Shown: positions 37,001 through 54,400 of the stretch, piece by piece | How positions within the stretch are numbered: the first letter of the stretch is position 1 | How the letters are laid out: every line of letters starts with the position of its first letter | Assembly (NCBI GenBank): GCA_963576735.1 | Contig: OY755178.1 | Coordinates: 15,252,001-15,316,000 of the forward strand | Direction of reading: 5' to 3' | From: Bedellia somnulentella | Lineage: Eukaryota; Arthropoda; Insecta; Lepidoptera; Bedelliidae | Length of the DNA stretch: 64,000 nucleotides | Translations under genes and position numbers: made by a program | The notes under the pieces: generated by a model | Databases searched by the model: none | Told to the model about the DNA's origin: nothing | What the model saw: the letters and a program-made list of their open reading frames with translations, nothing else

Positions 37001-40000
37001 AGTACAGGCATGACCCAGGAGTTAATGGCTCGGATCTTATTAACGCCTGACAAGTAGCTATTAAGCACACTTTTCAGGCGTTCATAAAACTCCTCGCAAA
37101 CACCCTGTTTCACGTCTGCCACCTTCACACCGATGGTTTGTGACATGCCCAGATACCGGTATGTTTCAGCCTCGGAGAGTGCCCTCAAATGATTGGTGCC
37201 GACATCGACACCATCAGAGTGCACGACATGCCCCTTCTCAACATGGATGACCGCACACTTATCGACCCCGAGCTCCATCTTGACGGAACCACTGAAATCA
37301 TTAGTGATCGTCAGTAGCTCCGCCAATCTGTCAGCCGTGGGGGCGTAAAGTTTCAGGTCATCCATATAAAGGAGATGAGGCAAGCGTGGTCCGCCTCTCC
37401 GAAACTGAAAGCCCGTCCCCGAATTCTCCAAGAGTGTACTTAGAGGATTCAGGGCCAAGCAAAACCAAACTGGACTCAGGCAATCGCCCTGGAAAATCCC
37501 TCGCCTTATATCAATTTGGTCATCCGCGTCCGTCATCCGCTGACCGTCTAAACTCAGGACCGTTCTCCAGCACCCCATACATTGCCCGAGGAAGTGTCGA
37601 ACTGCACTATCAATTTTGACCCTCATGAGCCATGTATGAGGTACCGAATCGAACGCTTTCCTGTAGTCTATCCAGCCAGCGGAGAAGTTCCGGCGGTTGC
37701 GTTTGACCAGTTGGCCTACGACCGCGTCGATGAGGAGCAGCTCCTTGCTACCGCGACTACCGCCCCTACATCCGTTCTGAGCTCCAGAGATCACATTGTT
37801 ATCAACAATGTGTTGAGTAATCTTGGAGCTCAGAACGGATGTCAAGGTCTTGTAAATTGTACAAAGACAAGTAATGGGGCGGTATTGTGATGGATCCGCG
37901 GTAGCATCGCTCTTTGGAGCTAAATGAGTGACCCCAGTAGTTAAGAAGTTCGGGAGCGTCCCACTCTCGAGGGCGCTTTGGAACTGACGGGCGAGAGTAG
38001 CGTGACAGCGCGTGAACCCCTTCAACCAGTAATGGTGCAATCCGTCCGGCCCCGGACTTTTCCAGTTCGGAGCCTTACGGATCGCAGCCACCACATCCTC
38101 CTCGGATATGTTGACGGGGTTCATAGGCGCTATGGGCTCGCACGCTCCCTCGACCGCCTCGAACCATCGGCCCTCTTCGTGATCAACAGGCAGCGACCAA
38201 AGCCCACGCCAAAAGGCAACTACGTCGGCTTTTTCCGGTCGCTGACCCGTCGAAACCACATCGGGACGCTCCAAAGTTCTGTAGAACTTCTTCTGGTCAC
38301 TCATGAAGAGACGATTCTGTTGGTACCTCTTTACCCTTTCAGAATATCGCCTAATTCGCTTACCCCAAGCAGCGATCTTCTGCTTCAGATCATCGATGCG
38401 CTCCACCAGTCTACAGGCAAACTCCGGTGAGTTGTCAAAGACATTCTCACCAGGGAATGCCTCCCTGACGAAGCGCACCACCCTCGGCCTATTGTTGCCT
38501 GATCTGAAGCTGGTCAGTTTGCCGATGAGGACCCTGGCCCTTGTGATACGGCTTTCAATCCGCCTCATCCAGGCTGGTCTAGTTCTAGTCCTGGGACTAG
38601 TACTGCCAGCCTGGCGGGAGCCACCAGCTCTCGTTGGCGGCATCCTGACGCCGACAAATTGACAAACTGTCATCGCGGCGCCAAAGAGAATTGAATCCGT
38701 ATCCCAAAGGTCCATGCTGCTCTCTAAAAATGAGGGCAGCATGTTATTGACGGCCTCAACGACATCCCGAACCTTGATGCTGAGAGGAACTCGGGGCAGC
38801 CTTGGCCTCCTTTCGAGAGGCACTTGGCGATATTCCAGGATCGTCTCTTCAAGTGCGCTCCTCACCAAATCCAAATCCAGGGAGACTGTTCCCCAATCGC
38901 TTTCCGCACCACCCACATCCGGCAGGTTAACAATTGGCTCCCTCCGTACCTCCCGTTCAGGGACTGGAGGGAGAACCTGTAAAGGTGGCTCTTCGTCTAG
39001 CGGGGGAACAGCCTCGCGTCGCAATTGTTCGAGTTCGGTAGTGCTAAAAAGTTCTGAGCGCTGTATGTACCGAACTCGATCCGCCAGGTTTTGTTCTGTA
39101 ACGGTCAAATTGGGCTCCAGCCGCAGAAATTCGCGGTACATTGCTGCCCGATAACCCGTCCGTCCAGTTCTTGAACCCGAGGCCCTAAGATAGGCCCGCA
39201 TGGCATTCCTATTCATATCGACCGTCCATGCCATGCGGCGCCTTGTTCCACCAGCGGCGGGCACCGATTGCTGGGACTGAGTTGCCCCAGTCCCAACCGT
39301 TGCCAAGCCATCTGGTGGCTGAGGTGGTCGAGCAGATCGGCCAGGTGGTCGGGCCGGTCTGCTGCGGCTGGGGGACCGCATGCTGCCACGTCCAGCCCCA
39401 GCTCCAGACGCGCCCCAGCGATAACCCCTGGGAAGCGGCCCTATACGCTCATCGTTGTCTTGCATGTCTTGCATGTCATGTTATTATTATTATTATTATT
39501 GTTGGGCGCTAACCGCCTCAGGTTTCCGCACTTAACCCAGCTACGAGGTGGGCCATTGTACGTGGGCCATTTGGCCGTTTAAGTTTCCCAACCTAATTCA
39601 GACCAGAAGGACAAAAGCTTATCCAGGTCAGCCATTGCCTCTGATAGCGACTTTTTGGATCCGATGGTGTTATTTCGGATATCGGTTACTCCGTTGCATT
39701 CCTGGAGCACATGAGTGACCGTTTCGTCCGCCTCCATGCACGCACGGCACAGAGGGCTGTCGGTGATGCCTAGAGTGTGGAAGTGTTTGTTTAGTCGCCT
39801 CTTACGTACACCCACCGGAAAAAAAGGGATAGTGCTATTCCAAGCCGACACTACACAGCATATACATATAACTATAACTAAATATTAACTTGAAATTTAA
39901 TTTAATTATTATCATTACTAGATTGATGATTATTTTTTGTTCATACTAACATTACCTTTTTAAACATAATTTAAAGCCCTGTCTTAAGCCTACATTACAC

Positions 40001-43000
40001 AGTTATTCTGAGTCTGAATATAACTACTTTAAAACTACAAAAAATAATTTTAATTACCTATGATTTTGACATTTAACAAAAAAAAATAGGTGAGACTTTT
40101 AGCATTCTCACAAAAAATTTAATAACTAAAATAGATAAATAAAGAAAAGAAAATTACCCATACCACTCAGAACTCCGATGATAATAATATCCTTCAATGG
40201 TAGCAGCAGATTTATGAAAGCAAATGTAGTAAAAACCAGCAAATGAAGCACCATTAATGTCCTTAATTGTATGGTCGGGCACCAAAAAGTGTTCTTTCCA
40301 TCTCATAAAAACGTAATCAGCTTTCGCCAAAGTTTCATAGTCAAATGAATCTGAATTGAATGTCTTCAAATATGGGACAAAATGGTCAAACTTGCTCTGG
40401 AAAAAGAAAAAAAACAATTATGTGGAGAGAATAAACAGAGAGTAAGAAATAAACATAAACATTCACGTTCACGCCGAATATCCATCCCTGAAGGTGTTGG
40501 CAGAGGTACTAATAAACTTCTGAACATCACGTGACTTTGTCACCTGGTGTTCAGGGTATCCACGTTTTGCATGGACAGTGTACTCACGTGACAGGGGGCA
40601 GGCTTATCGCCGTTTTGTACGAATACACTGTCACATAACTAAGTATAACTCAGCCATGTGGTTTTCCTCACGATGTTTACCCGCACCGTTAACAACCATG
40701 ATATATTAACCCCAGATAATGTCTTTAGAAAAGACAAATTGGTGTAGACCCCGAGTAAGAAATAAAGAGAAGAAAAAAAAGATTCTTAATCAACTGTTGG
40801 TGGTATGGTAATAATTTTAAATGTTTTAATTTTGAAGTTTTTTGAAAATGTAGGTAATATAAATATTTTAATTAAAATAGATGAATGTAGATGAAGCGTG
40901 AGAGGTTTGTCAGTATCATACAAAGTGCCTATCATTGAAAGGAAGATTTGCTCTGATCATTTTTGCCATACTCAATGAAAGTCTTACTCATTGGGTATGA
41001 GCAAGTTTGCTATACAACTAATTTCAGCTAAAAAATATAAGGCTTTATATAAACACTATCATGACTCAATAATCATAAAATAAGAACAGAACATAATTTT
41101 TATCTTATTTTTCTTTCTAACCTGATGGTTATTAGTCTCGAATAGGGTTATAAAAGAAAGGTTAGAAACGGGACCGCCCGCGACCCTGCTATTCTTAGAC
41201 ACTACTACACAGGGATGATTTTTTATAATTACTTAATGATGTTTTCTCATGCAGTGTTTTAAATAATGATTAATTTTAAGGAAATTCGATCTTATAATTC
41301 CTCTTATTTATCCTTATACTCAAAGTACAAATTAATTCCAAACTATTGTCATATTTTTCCAATATGACTGGAGTACAAGTTTCTTGTAATAAAATTTGTC
41401 TTATTGTTTTTTTTATCCAATTCATAATTATAAGCATGATTGACTAAGTATTTTGATAGATTGACTACCTAATACTGAAGAGAATTTGTGATCAGTCCAG
41501 TATTTCTTGAGATGCAAGCAACAAATCTCTGCAGCCTTATATAAGTATAGATATACTCATTGCTATACATCCCAAAAAGAGGCAGCCACTTTTGCAAAGT
41601 TAGGAGGGCAAAAGATTGAAAAATAAAAGTGCAAAATACACAATTGAAATAACTTACAATAGAAAAATATGCTTCTATACTGATTTCCTAATTATGCATT
41701 CATACATACATATATAGAAGCCAATAGTTCTCATCGGTGAAGGTAGACTATCAATTCCCACTTTGCATGATACTAATAAAACTCTCAAGATATTTTTATA
41801 TTCATCAATCTTTTCATACATGCACTATTATTCTTCACACTCCGGAAACTTTTAAGCATAATCATCCTTATCCACAATCCACATTGGCTCAGTAGAGATC
41901 AGGTCCCTCAGAAAAATTTGTAATGTTAGATTATGTGATAGAGTGAGAAATAGTGTTATTTAAAAAGTGTGGTGCAAAAGATGATATTGTAAGAAAGATA
42001 GAAAAAGGAATGTTGAGCCATCTCAACCTTGGGCAAACTTTGGGCACCTACAGAGGATGGATGATAGAAAATTGGTAAAAGAGATCTATAGAGCTAGTGT
42101 GGATGGTAATGTTAGTAGGGGATGACCAAGGAAAACACACTTGGACCAAATTGAGAGTCTGCTCAAAAAGGCAAGTGTCTGACGTATGACGAATAAAAGA
42201 GCATGTATAAAAAGATTGATGAATGTAAACGAAGTTAGAGAGGTTTATCAGGATCATACTAAGTTGTGATCGATAGTCTCTGCCTACCCCAATGGGAACT
42301 AATGGTGTGAGTATATGTATGTATGTACATTGGCTCAATAAATCTCTTTTACCAATTTACTATCATTCAGCCTCTCTATGTGCTCGAACAATCTTAACAT
42401 TCCTTTTTCTATCTTTTTTATATATTGTCTTTCAAATTGCACATTTCACAACTCACTATTTTTCACTCGATAATTATATTTGCAGATGTTATCATATAAT
42501 ATAATAGTAAGTTAATATAATATATCATATAATAGTGCATGTATGGAAAGATTGATGAATATAAAAATATTTTGAGGGTATTGGGGCTTTTTATTGGATG
42601 CGGTTGGAGACCCATCACCATGTTTTTACCATCTTTTCCCCACTCAACTTCCAAAAGTGGCTGAGGAATTTATAATTCCTTAGCTCTGGCTACCCCTTCT
42701 AGGGAAATATAGCCGTGAGTATATGTATGTATGTTATCATATTGAAGAATCAATATTAACATGACAAAGTAATATTTGGAATATAACACTTAATGTGTTT
42801 TACACAAAAAGCAGATAAAAATAGAAAAATCTAGAACTAGAACTTTGAATAACCAAATTTGATTGGTCGACATACCCAGTGTTTTCTATCAACATCCTCA
42901 TCAGCATCCCATTTCCTAGTAAGAAATGGGTACTTGGCTGATATTATTTCACCATCAAAAAAGGTTGTCAATGTTGGAAACTCCTCTGTTAAACCTTTAA

Positions 43001-43316
43001 TTTTTAAGTATCCACAAAGGTATGAGTTAGCCTCATCAACATGCTGTAACAAAAGATCAATCAATTAAAACTGTTAATATAACATTAACTATGTACTTTA
43101 GAATGCAGGAAATAAATGTTGAAACGAACGATTTACTTTTGCGTAAGAACTTTGTTATTGTGCACTAACCTGCAAAACCACCTCAACTTCATATGAATTT
43201 CCTTTAGATTTTTGATGTCCTTGAAATTTAGAGCCGTTGTAAAGTAAAGATTTTGTTACGCCTGGTTGTTTGGAATTCGCAGGAGGTGGTGGTGTTATAT
43301 CGACTTTAACTGGCAT
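34015..43316 (-). CDS. GID4: GID4, substrate receptor of the GID/CTLH E3 ubiquitin ligase
   Basis: Four minus-strand coding exons: 43316-43170, 43043-42876, 40396-40164 and 34078-34015, giving 203 residues. Splice sites are CAG|GTTAGT, TGG|GTATGT and TG|GTATGG with matching acceptors. The second intron is phase 0; the last splits a Trp codon (TG|G) so that GAGTGG joins TACCAG. The protein has the family core [68 protein letters not shown] and [11 protein letters not shown], and ends [12 protein letters not shown]. In the known family this beta-barrel binds N-terminal proline degrons and recruits them to the CTLH ligase. The long N-terminal extension of vertebrate GID4 is absent. The last intron (6.1 kb) is packed with repeats. 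GID4 is head to head with Pkn. Confidence 0.96.
34079..35128. other. GID4 intron 3, distal part
   Basis: AT-rich intron. A decayed family A remnant may lie at about 34615-34700 on the minus strand. No gene. Confidence 0.5.
35129..35303 (+). repeat. Family A repeat, 5'-truncated
   Basis: GGGGCATAAGGGTATTGAG, GGGCGATGCGGTTGGAGAC and AAGTGGCTGAAGAATTTTCG to AGCCGTGAGTATACAT. A further decayed piece follows at about 35325-35420. Confidence 0.8.
35588..35762 (-). repeat. Family A repeat, tail-side half (split by nested LINEs)
   Basis: The plus strand reads ACATACATACATATACTCAC, then GGCTATAAATCCCTAGAAGG, and runs to TTAGTCGCCTCTTA at 35749-35762. The remainder resumes at 39791-39858 after the same 14 bases. 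The intact order is seen in the copy at 17441-17683. Confidence 0.93.
35798..35848 (-). other. Stem-loop in the LINE 3' UTR
   Basis: A perfect 12-base stem (CGCCTCTCCCAT at 35798-35809 with ATGGGAGAGGCG at 35837-35848) around a 27-base loop. A second perfect 7-base stem (CCCCGAC 35854-35860, GTCGGGG 35874-35880) directly follows the stop codon. By analogy with other LINEs these may mark the RNA for its own reverse transcriptase, which is inference. Confidence 0.7.
35881..39474 (-). CDS. R4/Dong-clade retrotransposon polyprotein (1197 aa), uninterrupted
   Basis: Begins [12 protein letters not shown]. Residues 1-80 are Gly/Arg/Pro-rich. Residues about 80-160 carry the basic [15 protein letters not shown] and [15 protein letters not shown] motifs typical of the clade. 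Reverse transcriptase covers about 460-760: [11 protein letters not shown] near 471, [15 protein letters not shown] near 600, [13 protein letters not shown] near 665 and the catalytic YMDD near 703. A CX2CX7HX4C knuckle ([18 protein letters not shown]) lies near residue 1003. A restriction-like endonuclease follows, with KPDIVVWD and FLVDVTIP near 1090-1110 and a downstream KYLDLAHE. There is no stop or frameshift. It would copy its own RNA by target-primed reverse transcription in the nucleus. Every long plus-strand frame across it is antisense shadow. Confidence 0.94.
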   Translation of the reverse strand: MQDMQDNDERIGPLPRGYRWGASGAGAGRGSMRSPSRSRPARPPGRSARPPQPPDGLATVGTGATQSQQSVPAAGGTRRRMAWTVDMNRNAMRAYLRASGSRTGRTGYRAAMYREFLRLEPNLTVTEQNLADRVRYIQRSELFSTTELEQLRREAVPPLDEEPPLQVLPPVPEREVRREPIVNLPDVGGAESDWGTVSLDLDLVRSALEETILEYRQVPLERRPRLPRVPLSIKVRDVVEAVNNMLPSFLESSMDLWDTDSILFGAAMTVCQFVGVRMPPTRAGGSRQAGSTSPRTRTRPAWMRRIESRITRARVLIGKLTSFRSGNNRPRVVRFVREAFPGENVFDNSPEFACRLVERIDDLKQKIAAWGKRIRRYSERVKRYQQNRLFMSDQKKFYRTLERPDVVSTGQRPEKADVVAFWRGLWSLPVDHEEGRWFEAVEGACEPIAPMNPVNISEEDVVAAIRKAPNWKSPGPDGLHHYWLKGFTRCHATLARQFQSALESGTLPNFLTTGVTHLAPKSDATADPSQYRPITCLCTIYKTLTSVLSSKITQHIVDNNVISGAQNGCRGGSRGSKELLLIDAVVGQLVKRNRRNFSAGWIDYRKAFDSVPHTWLMRVKIDSAVRHFLGQCMGCWRTVLSLDGQRMTDADDQIDIRRGIFQGDCLSPVWFCLALNPLSTLLENSGTGFQFRRGGPRLPHLLYMDDLKLYAPTADRLAELLTITNDFSGSVKMELGVDKCAVIHVEKGHVVHSDGVDVGTNHLRALSEAETYRYLGMSQTIGVKVADVKQGVCEEFYERLKSVLNSYLSGVNKIRAINSWVMPVLMYTFGVLRWTQTELDALDRRVRTMMTSHRMHHPRSSVVRLYIPRKCGGRGLLSAKTMHNREVCNLRNYFLTMTDDSVRGEVVASDKGLTPLSLASQDWRTPEVLSTSDRESVWKEKELHGRFYKVLHEPFVDRKASLHWLRFGDLFGETEGFVCAIQDQVIKTRNYRKYILKDGTTDVCRACGRPGESLRHVISGCSALANTEYLHRHNQAAKILHQELALKCGLLQQRLPYYKYLPEPILENDRAKIYWDRSVITDRTILANKPDIVVWDRSQSRVFLVDVTIPHDEGLVKAETEKRRKYLDLAHEITDMWGVTSTEIIPIVLSANGLIPTSLATNLRRLDFCGVSVPAQMQKAVLLDTARIVRRFLNLTP
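39481..39500. repeat. (TTA)n tract, split target of the Dong-clade element
   Basis: Twenty bases of TTA units. With the block at 35761-35778 it is best explained as the 3' tail of the LINE fragment at 39501-39790, opened by the later insertion. Confidence 0.8.
39501..39790 (-). mobile_element. 5'-truncated LINE fragment with RNase H-like C-terminus
   Basis: Minus-strand coding tail: [20 protein letters not shown], then [13 protein letters not shown] and [10 protein letters not shown] followed by a stop, then about 90 bases of 3' UTR and a (TAA)n tail. This resembles the C-terminal end of R1/Jockey-type LINE proteins. Identical 14-base flanks TTAGTCGCCTCTTA (35749-35762, 39791-39804) are its target duplication in a family A repeat. 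The N-terminus of the 90-codon frame ([15 protein letters not shown]) is read from the family A sequence and is not part of the element. Confidence 0.85.
39791..39858 (-). repeat. Family A repeat, head-side half
   Basis: TTAGTCGCCTCTTACGTACA, CCCACCGG and GTGCTATTCCAAGCCGACAC to CTACACAG. It completes the copy that starts at 35588. Confidence 0.93.
39859..40163. other. GID4 intron 3, donor-proximal part
   Basis: AT-rich; nothing recognised. Confidence 0.6.
40450..40750 (-). repeat. Family C SINE lacking its tRNA head
   Basis: In GID4 intron 2. It runs from the tail (ATAAACATAAACATTCACG) through CTGAACATCACGTGACTTTG, ACAGTGTACTCACGTGACAG and CTTTAGAAAAGACAAATTGG, and stops where the B-box would begin, so it is 5'-truncated. 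Confidence 0.88.
40751..41695. other. GID4 intron 2 with decayed repeats
   Basis: Holds an RTE 3' fragment at about 40876-40940 (plus), a family A head remnant at about 41140-41211 (minus) and a family A tail remnant at about 41546-41630 (minus). The rest is AT-rich. Confidence 0.55.
41696..41870 (-). repeat. Family B RTE 3' end
   Basis: The plus strand reads CATACATACATATATAGAAG, CCAATAGTTCTCATCGG and CTATCAATTCCCACTTTGCA to the CATACATGCACTATTATTC block, matching the RTE end in reverse. Confidence 0.75.
41936..42330 (+). mobile_element. RTE-type LINE, decayed 3' coding end and 3' terminus
   Basis: Decayed translation shows the RTE C-terminal pattern: [18 protein letters not shown] followed by IENW, then KRSIE, a [16 protein letters not shown] segment, then stops. 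It continues into CTCTGCCTACCCCAATGGGA and GTGAGTATATGTATGTATG. This copy identifies the family B repeats as RTE 3' ends. It lies in GID4 intron 2. Confidence 0.82.
42331..42420 (-). mobile_element. RTE-type LINE fragment, inverted
   Basis: On the minus strand it reads [24 protein letters not shown] sequence, the same segment as in the neighbouring plus-strand copy but better preserved. The two copies meet near 42330. Confidence 0.7.
42528..42734 (+). repeat. RTE scrap followed by a 5'-truncated family A repeat
   Basis: GTGCATGTATGGAAAGATTG up to about 42573 matches RTE. From 42574 family A begins (GAGGGTATTGGGGC) and runs to GTGAGTATATGTATGTATG. Confidence 0.8.
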
Positions 43317-44201
43317 TATTTCTCCATTAATTCTATGACCCAACTTACGACTGAATACAAATTCAACAAGGGAAAACGGTAAACTGTCAAACTCAAACTG
43401 TTTCAATACATTGGTATTTGACAGGCACAATCCAAAAATTTCCAGCAAATTCTATGAAACTTTATCAAAGTATTTACCATAAATTACATTGGACAAAACG
43501 ATATATTTTAATTAATAAAGTTTCAGTTTAACATTCAAAATGTTTATTTAAAAATAAATAAAATTCGATGTAACGCTAACTAAACAGACAGACCAATGAA
43601 TGTAATAGAAGATTGGCCTTCATCAGACATTCCTACGCAGGTTGCAGTCCAACCAAATGAATCGAATATTGAAAAGACATAGCAATTGACTTTTTATGTG
43701 CGTTTGTTTCTTATCTTCTTTAAGAAGAGAAGATCTTAGAAAATTCCATAAGTTCGTATCATAAATTGCAATAATATAGACGGATGCCCAAAATCTTCCA
43801 ATACTCTCACAGGGCCCTGATAAAGGGCTCCCACGATACACATCCCTAATTCCCTAATGTTTCAATCACAGACAATATAGGGTAAATCAAGAAACGATGC
43901 TAAATCCAAAGACAACCTATCTTACCATATATTCTATGTATGTATGTCATGTTCTAGGAAATCTATGGTAGTTTAGAATTTCGTTTGTCCGTCGTGCTAT
44001 TCAGTGTTTTATTTTAATTTGCATTTATTTTACTATTTACAACTTCAATGTATTGCCAAAATGTTTTTTAGTAATCAGATCGCTCTGGTGATGCTTTTAA
44101 AGTCGTTCCAGCGATTTCAGTGTTTGTGATTTTAAAATAACAAGTTATTATTTTTCCCACATAATTATGGTTAACTGACATTCATCTGTGCATCCTCAAT
44201 T
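43317..44201. promoter_or_regulatory. Divergent intergenic region between GID4 and Pkn
   Basis: 885 bases separate the two start codons and must hold both 5' UTRs and promoters. No TATA box or other core element is convincing. It has no recognised repeat, unlike the introns on either side, which fits constraint. Frames at 43155-43448 and 43623-43841 are an exon-1 extension and chance. Confidence 0.6.
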
Positions 44202-52265
<8,064 letters not shown>

Positions 52266-52617
52266 GTACAACTACAATAATGTTTTACGTATTAATAACA
52301 ATAAACCCCCAATGCCTTATAAGCTTGTAAAAACTTTCTATATTTTAGTAACTATATCAAACATGTGTTATTTTTACAAAAGAAAAGTTAGTGTAGGATC
52401 TCTAAGTGCAGCTAATGCAATATTTTAAAATACTTGTGTAATTTTTAAATAGTTTTAATGTTTATTTTTATAAACATCATGTTAATAAGATTTATATATT
52501 TCGTAGTTATGAAATTAACTTAGAAAGTAATTGTGATTATTTAATATTAAGAGAATGACTATCAAAGGCGTGTCAAATCATTATGTTTCAGTCAGTTGTT
52601 TTCTTCTATGAAATAAA
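52266..52617 (+). terminator. Pkn 3' UTR with polyadenylation signal
   Basis: AATAAA at 52612-52617 (in GAAATAAAGA), about 350 bases after the stop codon, gives a short AT-rich 3' UTR. Confidence 0.7.
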
Positions 52618-53546
52618 GATACATAACCGTCATTCATCAGTGTTCATTATTTTATTATACTCATAAATACATTTCCATACCCTGAGGTGTTGTAGTCAGC
52701 CACTTTTTGAATTTGAAAAAAACTAATATCGAACCGTTTCATCTTATCATCTCTTGCATACTGCGATACATCTTAGGGCACAAATAAATAAAATTGGATT
52801 GGTTTTATTGGTAATATTCCGAAAAATATCTGCAAATGATTGGACTGATTTATTGTCACGTGATTTTCATAAGTACTCTGCCATGTCTTCGGGGATATAT
52901 GGCGTAAATTTGAAGCTTGAGTCATTTTTGAGATGTAGTATATTCTGTAAAACTGCAAATGAAAAAAGAAATATGTTTTTGCTTAGAATCCAGCTCTAAT
53001 AAATCAAATGTTATATATATATACCGTGTTGATATATCGCTTCGCTTATCTATACTTGCAACAACGAAACCCTCCGCGGACAACCGACTTAATCTTGGCA
53101 GTTTTTAAATTAATTATGAATGAGTATTTATGCCTCTGGTGGAAGAGCACGCTAGGCTGTCGGTCCTTGCTACCTATCACAGTAGTAGTCATTAGTCTGC
53201 CAACTCGCTCTATACCAACGAGGTGGAATACGGCCAAAGCCCAGCCCCTGGGTGCAACATATTTGTGTATTGTGATGACAACTTCTATATATAAAAGGCA
53301 AAACTGACTGACTGAATTAGAATCAATGCCCTGCAGAAACTACTATACTTAAAATTAATAAAGTGAAAAAAATGTGAGGATAATATTAAAAACACCTTTT
53401 TCTCATCGCACGACACAACGGCGGGAATTCCTACTAAATTACAACAACTGGTTGATCGGAATGGAAACCTATTTGCGTATTTATTCCTGTCGAACCAACT
53501 AGTTGATCGGATTCATTTTGTTTGAATATTCATATATTTCTTAGTA
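52618..53546. other. Intergenic, repeat scraps
   Basis: A SINE-end scrap (TTCGGGGATATATGGCGTAA) at about 52890-52910 and a stretch with AAAACTGACTGACTGA near 53300 that resembles a widespread lepidopteran repeat. No gene. Confidence 0.45.
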
Positions 53547-53823
53547 CAGTCGCCATCAGATATATCGGAGCGGCCGAGGTACTCAAATATATCTGAGCAG
53601 CAATAAATTTCAATAAATTCTTTACGGTAAATAAGGTCAAAAAGCTCTGAACATCCAATTCGCCACAAATATATGAGCAGTGGGTTTTCAATTAATTCTG
53701 AACACCCAAAGAGACAGTAATATCTAAAAGCACAACTCGTCAAAGTTATCTGCTCAGACAGGGTGATCATAAATATCTGAACATTTAGGGAAAATATACC
53801 TTAAAGCACTAGACATACAGTTT
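53547..53823 (-). repeat. Family D inverted repeat, left arm (277 bp)
   Basis: Starts CAGTCGCCATCAGATATATC after a TA at 53545-53546 and continues CGGAGCGGCCGAGGTACTC. It is the reverse complement of 60466-60744 with few differences. The arm has no inverted repeat of its own at the inner end, so it behaves like one end of a larger element. The 85-codon minus frame inside it recurs in the right arm and is not a gene. Confidence 0.85.
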
Positions 53824-53989
53824 AAATGTAATCGTATCAAAATGATTAGGTATACAAAATAGAAATCTGCGTAAAGCAACTTTACAGTCTTGTTACAAGA
53901 AACACATTTGAATAAAATATTTGCCAATTTACAAAAACGATAACATAACTGTCATTGCATATAATTCACTGCATGTATTTTAGCAAATA
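53824..53989. other. AT-rich spacer
   Basis: Nothing recognised. Confidence 0.5.
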
Positions 53990-54400
53990 TTCCGTCCGCC
54001 CCGGCTTCGCACTTTTTTTTTGTTTGTATACCGGGGGAAATCCTCATGGATGCCCCGCCTCTCGATTGAGCGACGGGGGTATATCAGACTCTTACTGACT
54101 AAAACCCCCCGGTTTTGGTGCTGCTGGCACTGCGGCCTGTGCGGCGTCACCGTGACTTGTGTGCCGGGCGGCTGAAGGCCGCCCTGGCTAGGCAAAGGAG
54201 TGTACCTAAGCTAAGTCGGATAGGGTGAGTATAAAAATAAAAGAGACTCTGGGAGTTGAGTCTGGTGTGGCTCTAAATTTAGTGTAAAGTTCTACGACCT
54301 CGCCGGCGGGGTCGGTGTCGGGAGTGATAGTGGTTGTTGGTGTGACCGCGAGCGCCGGTGGCCCCTGCCCAACTAACATTTTGGTGTCATTTGCAGGTTT
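53990..54400. repeat. GC-rich segment, probably decayed retroelement
   Basis: GC-rich (CCCCGCCTCTCGATTGAGCG, CCCCCCGGTTTTGGTGCTGC, GCCGGGCGGCTGAAGGCCGC) against AT-rich flanks, as is typical of the 5' or coding part of a LINE. No domain is readable, so identity is unknown. The 71-codon minus frame is weak. Confidence 0.4.

Larger units (their letters stand above)
35763..39480 (-). mobile_element. R4/Dong-clade non-LTR retrotransposon in a TAA repeat
   Basis: A 3.7-kb element lying between two blocks of (TTA)n, at 35761-35778 and 39481-39500. It holds a single open frame with reverse transcriptase, a zinc knuckle and a restriction-like endonuclease. The clade is known for insertion into TAA repeats, as in silkworm Dong. 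The 3' UTR is about 100 bases. Only about six bases separate the (TTA)n block from the ORF start, so the copy may be slightly 5'-truncated. It lies in GID4 intron 3, in the same orientation as the gene. Confidence 0.93.

Noticed and set aside
36529..39582. Many long plus-strand ORFs
   Set aside because: All are antisense shadows of the 1197-codon retrotransposon ORF in GC-rich sequence.
39579..39851. A 90-codon minus-strand ORF with an ATG and Cys/His pattern, apparently a small zinc protein
   Set aside because: Its first 15 or so residues are read from the host family A repeat and the rest is a LINE C-terminus; the fusion is accidental across a target-site duplication.
53513..53770. Two related ORFs (53513-53770 minus, 60521-60847 plus) that look like a conserved paralogous gene pair
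   Set aside because: They are copies of the same inverted repeat arm. The shared frame follows from DNA identity and shows no protein features.
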